A stretch of 64,000 bases of DNA from Anagrus nilaparvatae (taxonomy: Eukaryota > Arthropoda > Insecta > Hymenoptera > Mymaridae): contig JAKSXM010000231.1 in the NCBI GenBank assembly GCA_022575985.1, forward strand, positions 27,876,501-27,940,500, read 5' to 3'. The notes below the pieces were generated by a model, which made no database searches, had not been told where the DNA came from, and saw only the letters and a list, made by a program, of their open reading frames with translations. Numbering within the stretch: position 1 is the first letter of the stretch; every line of letters begins with the position of its first letter. This document shows positions 51,324 to 62,471 of this stretch, in pieces. Made by a program: the position numbers and the translations under genes.

Positions 51324-53170
51324 AAGTTGTTTAAAAGTGTAAATGTTGAATAAGATTTTTTATAAAAAAAAAGGAATTAATGACGGATTAAAATTAGGCT
51401 TTTGATTTAATTAAAATATATGTTAGATAGAATTTTAAGAACAATTTTAAAATTCATTGACTTAATTGCAATTGAACGCTATTATGTGATAAAAATTTTT
51501 TTTTTTTAAATAAATGTTGTTAAATGTGCTTAAATAAGGTCATATACCAAAGATCTTTTTAAATAATTTTTGTAAATATAAATGTAAAAAATTTATACAT
51601 ATAAACTTTGCTAATGTACACTGACAAAAAATTTTAAATATGAAAATATATAAAGTTGGACTTGTATATAATATATTAAATACAAAGTACAAAAAATATA
51701 TCTTGTAGGTAAAATTCATGATTTTTTAATAAAATTTATTATACAGTTGAATTAACAATAATGTCATAATATTATTATAAGTATCAAGAGAACTTATTAA
51801 ATGCATATCTTATAAGGTCATATTATATACCACACTAGGTCTGACACTATTAATATATTTTATCTATTTTTTTTGTTATAAATTATTTATGCAATTAACA
51901 TTTGAATATCCTATTTTGTTTAATGTTTTTATATAATTTTAGGGAAAAAATCGAATTACTTCTTATTACACAATATTAAAAAAGATTAGATAAATAAATA
52001 AACATCTGTACAATCTCGTTTAATATGTATAATACAACAATATCTTATCTTTAAATTTTATGTGCGATGTATACAAAAAATTTTTACAGAAATTAATTAA
52101 ATTTTTTTTAAAAGTTAATTATTAATTGAATTGAATTTTTTTTAAAAGTACCTGTTTGCCCCGATTTCTTCAATATCACGTGTTTTTTAAGCGATTTAAT
52201 TTAATTATATTTATCTTTAATAATTAACTCGATAATTAATAAATATAATTCTTGAAATTTTCATGTATGAAAAATTATGAGATAATACTTAAATTAATTA
52301 AAAATGTAAAAGTAATATTTTTAGTTAAGGTTTAAAATATTTTTATTTTTGGAAATAAAATTTTTGAGTAATAACACTAAATAATTTTGAGTAATAAAAT
52401 ACATGATATCATGATATTTGAATGCATTCAAAAACTTAAGTCAACTAATGTTATCAAATCAATAGTTTTATGACTTAATTAGCCATATTTTGTATAATTA
52501 TTGAGACCCAACTAAAAATAAAACTTACAAGAGGAGTCTGGGACATTTGGGAAACCCAATGAAACCTAATGAGTCTTAGTACCCTATATAGTACACTAAT
52601 AAGCTTATTATATTGAAAAAACATCCTGACTACCCTCCGTTCATTCCGATGGATTTTTTATAGGCCTAAAAATACAAGAATCCGTTTTTTAAGATCTTGA
52701 AAAAATAATCTTGGTCTCTTTTTTGTTTCTAAAGGATCTATTTTCAAGCATCTTAAAGCGTGATTTTTTCACCTATTATTGCATTGGCATACTCAATAAA
52801 ACAAATGCCTATTTTGGGATAAAGACTAACAATATTTAAATTATTTCCCAAATTATATTTTTGACAAAAATAGGTTTTACGTATCTAGGGCAAAAAAGCC
52901 TATTTAAGATCTGTAAAACAATCTATTTTTATTAAAAATTTTAAGTTTGACAATATTTTAAAAATTTTGTTTTATTTGCAATCTAATAGAAAGGGAAAAC
53001 ATTAGCGGTACAAAATCGCTATATGTGGGGACAGTGGGGTTGTAAATGTATACGATTATCGCTTTAATAGGCTTTTTCTTCCTAGCGGGTCGAAAACACT
53101 TTTTTGTCCTGCAACGAGATCGAAAAAAACGCGTTTTCTCCTCACTAAGAAAGAAAAATTTCGTTTTGTC
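51324..53170. other. AT-rich intergenic stretch with element remnants
   Basis: No gene is seen. At 52527-52720 there is a diverged relative of the 458-2688 fold-back element (ACTTACAAGAGGAGT, TTGAAAAAACATCCTGACTACC, CCGTTCATTCCGATGG). The word TATCTAGGGCAAAAAAGCC at 52880 recurs at 9540. Frames between 52.95 and 53.24 kb come from GC-richer repeat sequence. Confidence 0.5.
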
Positions 53171-53277
53171 CATGGGAGCAAAAAAAGAATGCCCCAGATC
53201 GCAGTTTACCATCCTCGGCTACGCCTCGGATGCTAATTAACGTGCGATCTGGGCCATTCTTTTTTTTGCTCCCTTGG
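53171..53277. repeat. GC-rich stem-loop of about 107 bp
   Basis: The outer stem pairs GGGAGCAAAAAAAGAATG (53174) with CATTCTTTTTTTTGCTCCC (ending 53273), and CCCAGATCGCA with TGCGATCTGGG. Inside sits a smaller hairpin, CATCCTCGGCTACGCCTCGGATG as CATCC-TCGGC / GCCTC-GGATG. It looks like a short fold-back repeat unit rather than a structural RNA gene, but the base composition is striking here. Confidence 0.75.
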
Positions 53278-53412
53278 TTAAAAACGTACTACAGTAAAAT
53301 GTATCTAATGTACTATATAAAGCCAAAAAAATATGAATGGAAATTGTAAATAAATTAAATTATTATAATTATAAATTAGTTTAATAGTATAAAATTTTAA
53401 AAGTTTGAAATT

Positions 53413-53641
53413 AGGGGTGATGGGTTATCTGAAAGTCGGATCGGGGACCCGAAATTTCGGTCTTTTTTGTCAGATTTTTGCAGGTCAAATTTCGTGTGAA
53501 GCCCGAAACTTCCCGAAAAAGTCTTGCAGTTGCAGTTTTGAATCGAAAGCTTCCTTGGATACCCCAAATTAGACACAACTCGAAGCAAAAAGCCCGAAAT
53601 TTCGGATATCCGACCCGACTTTCGGGTAACTACACACCTGT
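53413..53641. mobile_element. MITE, GGTTACCCG-end family, copy 2
   Basis: AGGGGTGATGGGTTATCTGA at 53413 and TTCGGGTAACTACACACCTG at the other end are diverged versions of the ends of the copies at 2828 and 62766. The interior repeats CCCGAAATTTCGG. It lies about 290 bp upstream of the BMP-type gene's ATG, close enough to affect its promoter. Confidence 0.7.
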
Positions 53642-53932
53642 ATTTGAAATATTTGATGAATAATATAAATTTTGACACATGTAACTTGATTCTGTTTATT
53701 TTTGTTGTTTTTCTATATGAGCGTGGTTCTGTTTTTAAAAACAATGCAAGAGATCAATAAAAATTTTAAATTCAAATAAGTGCTTAAATAAAAATATTTT
53801 AATATTTCATATTTCAGTTATTCTTCTATGAATATTCAAATAGTATATCCATTAATACGTAGTATAGTTTTCTAAAAACTTTTGAACCGTTTAAATGTTT
53901 GTGAAAATTAGTTTATAAATTATTTTATCATT

Positions 53933-56900
53933 ATGATACGATTTAGCGTAAAAGTATTTATTACTATTTTATTGATAATACCGTTGATAGTGTGTACTAA
54001 TAATAATAATAATCGTCCAAGTGGTTTATACATTGATAATGATAAGGAGCAAACAATAATACAACATATATTAACTAAAAATGAAAAAATTTTAATTGAA
54101 GATGAATTATTAAATTTATTTGGTATTTATAAAAAACCAAAATCTTTTAAAACGATAAACACAAAATTTAAAACACCATCATTTTTATTTGATATTTATA
54201 ATAAAGAAATTTTAATCAACAATAATAATGATAATGATTATTATGATAATAGTATTTTAAATGAAAGTGATTCAATAATAGCATTTAAAAATATTGGTAA
54301 GTATTGATGATATTTTTGAAAATTAAATTTCCAAAAATTTTAATTTTCTTAAATTTCATTTTATAAAAATAGATAATCAAGATATAAATTTAATTAATAA
54401 TTATAATAATACGTTATACTTGTGGTTTGATGTAAGGAAACTATCGTTAAATCAAAAAATTATTAATTCACAATTACAAATTTATAAAAAACGGAGTAAT
54501 ACTAAAATAATTGATGAGTCATTTACATTAACATTGTATAAAATTAGTTATTCGCAAAAAATGTAAGATTTAAATTTACACTTTTATAAATACGTGAAAA
54601 TCAACCTGTACTAATACACAGGAGCTTTAATTTTGTAATTTTTTTTTTTTATACTTTTATTGAGATCAGTTCTTATAGGTTTTTGAGAGTCCGAGATATT
54701 ACTGATCAATTTTTTTTTCTCGTGATGATATTTTAGATCCATCGAGTATATTCCATTCACCCATAATCGTTTCGGTGCCTTTTTGAGCTCTCAATTTTAT
54801 CCAAATGAATTAATTTTTGTAGCAGAATTTAATTTTAGCCTCATGGAACCCATTTTCTTTCTAGATAGCTAAAAATTTGTAATTTTTTTTAAGATCGATT
54901 CTTATGAAATGTTTTGTAAATTTGTGTCTGAATTTTACTCGAAGATCGACATGATCACTTGTTTTAATGTTTAAAATCAAAATTTCCAGAAAATTTTGTG
55001 ACTTCTTAATTACACAAATGTTTGAAATTTATCCTCAAATATCTGCCAGTTCTGAAAAATGGGTTGTTTTTCACGTATTTTATCTTGCATTAAATTTAAA
55101 AAATTTATTTATTTTGATTTTTTTTATAGAGAGAAAATAAATTATATTGATTCCATAAATACAACTTCAGAATTCGATGGTTGGGTAAAATTGAATATTA
55201 GCAGGTGCACTGAAAATTGGATTAGAAATCCAGTTGATAATAATGGTTTATTAATTTCTATTCATTCAAGTCATCGTCGTGGTGAGACTTAAAATATATA
55301 TATTTTGAAACTATTAATAATTTTATGATAATTTTTAGAAGTACAACCAGAAAGTATTGGAATAATCAGAACTGATAATGAAGAAAATGACAAACAGCCC
55401 TTTATGGTTGTTTATTTAAAAGATTTAGAAAAAGAATTTCTAAAAAAGCCAACAAGAAAAAAAAGAAGTTTAAATTGGATGGAAAAATCAATCGCAATAA
55501 GACCTGAACGTCAAATCAATCCTTATTCAGGTGATAATACATTCAAATGATTTATTACCAAGTTTCCAGATGTAAGCAACTTATATCAAAATTCTGCTTG
55601 GCTTATATTGAAGATCGCTATCGCGGGAAATTTTACGTTAAACCTTTTCAGTAATGAGTTAACAGCTAAATTTTTATTTAAAAAAATTGTTTAATGCTCT
55701 GAAATTTATAAACAAATAACTATAACTCACGATAAAAAAAGTTTAGTGAAAATTTTCTCACCAGACCTCCCCCTAAAATTGAATGATCTTCATGATCCAA
55801 GTAGAATTTTGATACAAGTTTCCCAGATCCGGAAACTCAGGCTTTTATGACCCAAAAATTTCAAAAATTTAACAAGTCTTATTTGTTTAAATAAATAAAC
55901 ATTTTCAATTTCTTTTTTATTTTCTGCTACAAATACTGAAAAGCATTGACTTTTACATTAAAAAATAGGCTATTTTAAGCCTTTTACGCAAAGTCTAATG
56001 GCACGAAAAAATCTTCCACGAGATTAGGGTTATGTCATATAAAAAATAAATTAATTTTAACCGAAACTAATTAAATTACGAGATAATTTATATTTTTTTT
56101 TTCTGCACTTTGCATTTTTTAAATTTTATACATTTTTATATAATTTTTGATAAAATATTGAAGATTAGAGGCGCGAACTTTCGTAAAGGCACGAAAAACA
56201 ATTGTTTTTTTCGTGTCATTAGATCTAGCCAATATTATAATATAATAAATTTATGGTTAAAAAATCTCGATTTCAAAATGTGCTGCGCGGAAACTCTAAA
56301 AAAACAACCCCGTATAGGCGTATACTTAGTAGTATACTCCCTGAATAAAATAAAATTAAAAAAAAAAAAAATATTATAGTTATAATACATATTAAATATG
56401 TTTAATGTTTTTTTTAATTTAATTTATTTAATTTTTTAAATAAAATAAAATTTACCTTATTTTGCAAAAACATGTTAAAAATTAGGCCTCGAAGTTGAAA
56501 TAAAAAACTTATAACCTATTTATGTAAACACAACCTAAATAAATAAAATTTTTTTAAAATTCTACACTAATGGTCCTTAGGTACTTCTGCTCCAAAGGTC
56601 TTTGAGGGCTTTTGCACCAAAGGTCCCTAAGTACTTCTGCACTAATGGTCCCTAGGTACTTCTGCACGAAAGCTCCCTAGATTGAAAATATTCCATTCCA
56701 TAAGTCCACTTCAACCCCCCCCCCCATAAAAACGTCAATCTTTTCCCCTCCCCTTAAAACGTCAATTTTCACCCCCCCTAGCGAGCCAAACTTTTTCAAG
56801 TACCCCATCCAATGAACATGTTCCATGTTAAAACACATTGCTTTACGAATAATAAAGACTTATATCTAGTAGCACATTTTGGCTGCCTGGGACAGTAATG

Positions 56901-57855
56901 GGTTAAACAAAAATACCTTCCCCCACCCTTTCCCATGAGCAAATTTGCCCCGGTATTTAAAAAATAACTTTTAAGGCCCATGCTGGATTTTTTATATAAT
57001 AATGGTTTCAGGTGGGGGCTAATGGCAAATTCACGGTTAAATGTCAGCTCTCCGGGCAAAAATTGCCCCCATATGAGCAAATCTGTTCGATCTTTAAAAA
57101 AATAATTTTTGAGGTTTGCGCTGGTTTTTATTTTTTAGATGGTAATGGGTTGAGGGGGGCTAACGAAACTCAAGGGAGAGAATTGCCCCCCATGGACAAA
57201 TCTGCCCGATCTTTAAAACCATGATTTTTGAATCAATAATCTGCCTTTTGAAACATTTTTTTTGTATTTACCTATGTATTGTAGGTTTTATAAATTTATT
57301 ATTAAAAAATGGCCCAAAACTTTTTAGGATCCAGTATAGAAATGCGTTAAAAATGCAAACCTTCATTTTCTTGTATTAATTTTAGAAATTTTTATAACTT
57401 TTAAGAAAAAAGGAAAATAGAAATTTTTTTAAAACAAAAAATGAAATTTTAGATCCTGAATTTAGGCAAAAAACCAAAACTTGTCATTTAAATAATTTAT
57501 ATGTCAATTTTCGCGATCTTCGATGGCACGTAAGTATGTAAAATTTTGATAATATAACTGAAAATTCACTTACCTTTTTTACTAAATTTTAAAGGAATGG
57601 ATAATTGCTCCTGAAGGTTTCGATGCTTATTATTGCAGTGGTCAATGCAATTTTCCTTTAACTAATCGCATGAATGCTACAAACCATGCAATTGTGCAAA
57701 CATTAATAAATTTATACAATCCAAAAATTATACCAAAACCATATTGTGCACCGACGAAATTAGTTGGTTTATCTGTTCTCTATCAGTTAGATGAAGGGAG
57801 TATTGAATTGAAAAAGTATAAAAATATGGTAGTTAGAAGTTGTGGATGCCAATAA
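53933..57855 (+). CDS. gbb: BMP5-8/Glass-bottom-boat-type TGF-beta ligand lacking the inter-chain cysteine, 6 exons
   Basis: Exons are 53933-54296, 54373-54562, 55130-55281, 55339-55530, 57453-57529 and 57595-57855. Phases close for 411 codons. Residues 1-22 are a hydrophobic signal peptide. The propeptide contains [20 protein letters not shown], typical of BMP5-8/60A proteins. A furin site RKKR is at 275-278, leaving a 133-residue mature ligand. The cystine-knot cysteines are 310, 339, 343, 376, 408 and 410, and the signature [20 protein letters not shown] and [14 protein letters not shown] is clear. The usual PKPCCAPT reads PKPYCAPT: Tyr375 replaces the cysteine that links the two chains. 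An N-glycosylation site NAT (352) is kept. The 1.9-kb fourth intron is full of repeats. A polyA signal is near 57877. The orthologue could be gbb or a paralogue. Confidence 0.92.
56555..56690. repeat. Minisatellite, about four units of 27-30 bp
   Basis: Imperfect copies of GGTCCCTAGGTACTTCTGCA with A/T-rich joints follow each other in intron 4 of the BMP-type gene. The units differ by small indels and substitutions. Confidence 0.75.
56880..57225. repeat. Three diverged tandem units of about 125 bp
   Basis: GAGCAAATTTGCCCCGGTAT (56937), GAGCAAATCTGTTCGATC (57074) and GACAAATCTGCCCGATC (57193), each followed by TTTAAAA and a G-rich stretch (GGGGGCTAA), mark three consecutive copies. The middle and third are the most alike. 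They lie in intron 4 of the BMP-type gene. Confidence 0.65.
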
Positions 57856-60800
57856 GATTTTCTTAGTTTTTTTGTAAATAAAAAAATTTTATAAAAAAAA
57901 GAATAATAATTATTGTAAGACAAGAGTTAGAAATCATCTTTTTTTTTTTTTAAATCAAAGAAAACAATTTTTATGAATTAATTAAGTTATTAAAATTAAT
58001 ACTTACTGTTATATCAAATGATAATGCGTAATGATAATAAATGCAGGGAATATACAAAATAATATAAAAAATTATGAAATTAAAAAATTAATAAACATTA
58101 AAAATTACTATAGATCTTATTTTTTACACATTTTTTTTTTTTATTTTTCAAAAAAACTTTTATTTTTTGTCATTTTTTTAAAATGAATGATGAATTTGAT
58201 AATATTAACAAAATGTATAAAATATCCTATATTTATGGGTATCTCTTTTTTTGTTTATTCATTAAAATCTTATAATATTTTATTTAAATTCTAAATAATA
58301 TCAAGACAAGAAAAAATAAAATTAAAAAAAAAATTTCTTAATTAATAATATAAGTAACAAGTTTCTATAATATGTACACATTTTTTTAATAAAAATTTTT
58401 ATTTTAAAAATATATCTCACTGGATTATATCATTTTTAAACTCTTGCTCTCGTTGTGCACTACTTTATTTTTTGATAAAATCTTAAATCACGTGATTTTA
58501 ATAAAATACTTTTATGATAATTATAGAAAAATTTTTTATGAAAATAATTCATTATTCACATTTACCTTAATTTATTATTGATGAGAGATATAAACTCTTT
58601 TTCACTTAATCACACCTGTTTTTTTATACGTTACAAGAAAAAAAAATATATATTTTTTTTGATGATATTTATTATTACTTTTTTTTTAACTATATTTAAT
58701 ATTAACTGTTAAAAAAATAAATGTACTTTTGTTTTTTTAATAATACATTATATTTAATATTTACACATTTTTTTGGACTTTTTAATAAAATTGCAATATA
58801 TATTTGATTTTTTGTTATTATTTTTTTTTAGAAAAAGGCATTTTTATTGAGACACATATTAAATTTTGAGTTTAATAATATTTTGGCCTTATTTATGTTA
58901 AACCCATTATAATTATTACCATTTATTTTTTAAGTACTCTCTGTTTGTCTCTCTATTAAAAAGTATACAGTAAACCAGATAAAATTGATAAAGAAAAATA
59001 TATGAAAATGAATGAATTTTATATGAGACAAAAAATTAATTTAATATCATTTTCGTTTAAAATAATGGGTTATATGTACTTATACAATCGATAAAAATAT
59101 GAATTTGAAAGGAACGATAAATTCATTTTTTTTTGTTTTTTCTTTTTTTTTTCTTTTTTTCTTTTTTTTCTGTTATTATTATTATTAAAGTTATATTTAC
59201 AACCATTATTAGTTTTTTGTTTTCTTTTTCTTTCTACAAAGATTACAATTTTTTTTTTGCCAATTTTTTTTTTTTTTTTTACTTAAAAAGGCAGTGTGTC
59301 ATAATATTATATCAACAGCGCTTGCATTTGTAACTATGATAATTTTCAAACTTTTATAAGCTTATAATCTTAAAATATAAAAAAAAACACTGGTTTATTT
59401 AAATTAAAAAAAAATGAATGTACATCAAAATTTTTTAAACTTTTTTTTTTTCATAATTTTTTTTTGTACATAAATTTAGGTATATATATATATATATATA
59501 TATTTTAAAAAATGTACATTGACAAAAAAAAAAAAAAGAAAAAAAAAACTTAATTACATAAAAACTATAATTACAATATTATTATTAAATTATACGCTGT
59601 CATTACAAAAATTAAAAGAACAAATAAAAAAAAATGATTATAATATTGTCCGATGATTTAAAATAATAAATTGTTCCAAATTTATCATATCGAGGTAAAA
59701 ATTATAACAAATAATATATATAAAATATAAGTAAAATAGAATAATACAAAAAAGAAAAACACATCAAAAATTACGTTGTTTAAAAATATAGCTAGTATTA
59801 ATATAATAATATAAAGCGATAAAAACTAAAGTACGTAGTATTAAAAAAGAAAAAAATAATGAAAATAAGGTAACATTGCAGCTATACGATGGTATAATAA
59901 TAATAAGTGATGTGTCAAAATGGTGGGATAAGTAAGAATTTTTATTTTTTATTTCTTACTAATGGTGCTTTTTTCATTTTTTTTATAGTAATTTTTAATT
60001 TACTATAATTATAGCAAGGTATGTCCCTTGATCTGAGGTATGCGGTTACACTAAAATTGTAAAGAATGAAGAGGTAGTCATTTGTGTAAAAATATTATTT
60101 TTTGTATCTGATGTAAAAATCTATAAGCTAAAAACCGCGATTTGACAATTTTTGGAACATTTTTCTTTATAAATCTTTTTTTGTGGTTCTCACTCGCATA
60201 ATTTAAACGTGTTATTATACTCGATAATTTACATGCAAGAAAAATTATTTATTCAGGTACATATTTTTTCTATTATGAAAAATTATGTGCTTTTTGGAGA
60301 AAAAAAATTAATACGAATGAGAACTTAACTTCAAAAATTTATTAATACAATATTTGACCACTTTTTTTGAAATTTGTAATTTATTTTAAAATTGGGAAAA
60401 CGTTTAGGGGGTACCAAATGTTGCATTTAAATAAGCAACCTTTCACAGCACTGTAAAATTCTTCTCACTTCGACTAAAAACACCTAAAATATATATATAT
60501 ATATATAAGTGAAAAATAATTACAGTTGATGTATATTAATTAATTAATTAATAAAAATAAACATAATTATAATAATAATAATAAGCATAATTAATTAAAT
60601 TCCTTAACATAGAGTAAACATTTCTTAAAATTTTTTATAACAACTATAATAATTTTTTTTTAAAATATACTTTATTTTTATATTTTATTTATATATACTT
60701 CATGATAAACATTTAATATATAAATAATTTTGTATACGATAAATTCTTATTTATATGCACATTTTTTTTTTTAAAGTATACAAAATTATTTATGTACAAT

Positions 60801-62471
60801 TGTATAAGCATGAATATTATTAAAAATTTTATTAATTATTTAACTAATTATATTAATTAATAATTAAACACTAAACAATATTATGTATACATACATATAT
60901 ATATATAAATATATATATATATAGGACCACATAAACCTTGCTCAATTATCTTTGTTAACATTTTTTTTTATATTTCTTTTGCTTAATTGCATTGAATTTT
61001 TTTATTTACAGTTATTTTTAATAAAAATAATTTTTTTTCTTGATTATACTTTAAAAAAAAAAAAAAAAAAAAAACAAGAAAACGTCATAAAATTAGTAAA
61101 ATTCAAGTTATACATAATCAGGAAAAATACATATAAGCAAATAGAAATACATGTTTTTTTTTTTTTTCAATGTAATAAAACTATACACAAAAATAGATTT
61201 TTTTTTTAATTACATTATTTAACACCTTGTTCTTTTATTTTTTATTTTTACTATATACAACGTAAAATTGGAATGTGTGTTAACTAGGTATATTTACATT
61301 ATATTTATATATTTAAACACATAAATGTATACATTCAATAAATCCATAATTTTTTGCAAAAAAAAAAAATTTTTTTTCTTTCATTTATTCCAAAAAAAAA
61401 AAAAAAAAGAATTTTTTACGTTATATATATACATAGATATGCATTATACAAATACATACTTTTTTTTACATATATCACATTAAAAAAATTTTTTAATTCT
61501 GCTACTTCTCAAAAAATATTGAGGTATGCCCATTGAATCCCTTGCAATAAACCGTTAATTCTTGTGGTATTATATTTGTGTATATTTATTGCATATATCT
61601 TTTTTTAAAATATAAAATTTTTTGTGTATTTTAATTAAATTAATGTGTTTTGTGAATTTTTTTAATCTAAAATTTGTTTTTTAGATACATTTTTATATAT
61701 AAACAATTTGTTAAATTTTTTAAAAAGTGAGAGCAAGGCTTTCAGTGGTTATACGCTTAAAAAATAAAGTAGTTCGCATTCTAAGTAATATTAGAAAAAT
61801 AGCTTTTTTACTATATTATTCTAATTAATTTATTCAAAAAAATAATAATAATTTGCCTGTCCCCTTTTGACCAATATATATATATATATACATATAAATA
61901 TATACACATGCACATACATTTATATATATATTTATATATTATTTTTGTTCTGTTACTATATATATAGTATTTGTATCACCCTTTGTACTGTTTTACAAGG
62001 CATCTTGCTAATTATATATTTCCCTGCAATATGAGAAATCTAAATCATTTAAAGATTCAATCACAGAATTGATGATTTCTCATTTTTTATTTTTTCAATC
62101 TAAAATTTTATAACATCAAATATAGAAAATATACAATCATGTCGCTTTTTTTTTATTTCTTAATTTGTTAATTATTAGCAAAAATAATACAATTATTTAT
62201 TTATGTATTTTTTTGTAACACATATTTTTTTTTTTTTTAATTTAAGACATGTATACAAATATACATATAAGAAATATAGATATATCTTTAAGAGTTTTAT
62301 AAATATAAAAGAATTTTTAAGTATTCTTCCTTAATTTATTTATATAACGACATTTTTTTTTAATTTATCAGTGATTTTTATTAAATCACTTGATAATATT
62401 CTTATTTTCTTAAAAAAGAAAATGAAAAACTTATTGGAATTTAGTATTATTTTTACATTATATAGATTTTT
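57856..62471. other. Very AT-rich, low-complexity interval between two convergent genes
   Basis: The interval is dominated by A and T runs and TA dinucleotide repeats (59480-59502, 60489-60506, 60895-60922, 61876-61970). It is probably the 3' UTRs of the BMP-type gene and the nuclear receptor plus spacer; insect NR5 genes often have long 3' UTRs. No reading frame has coding character; frames seen arise from T- or A-rich tracts. Confidence 0.55.

Noticed and set aside
52958..53240. Opposed reading frames at 53.0-53.2 kb
   Set aside because: They follow GC-richer repeat sequence including the stem-loop; overlapping frames on both strands indicate composition rather than genes.
53397..53744. 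Reading frames across the MITE upstream of the BMP-type gene
   Set aside because: The translations repeat the inverted GC-rich words of the MITE (also seen in the copy at 2.8-3.0 kb), so they are repeat artefacts.
55059..55129. Upstream extension of BMP exon 3 starting from an ATG at 55059
   Set aside because: The phase with exon 2 requires entry at 55130 after TTTTTTATAG; the upstream part is intron sequence.
59133..61540. Phe/Lys-rich open frames in the right-hand AT desert
   Set aside because: They are produced by T and A runs and TA repeats; no coding signature.
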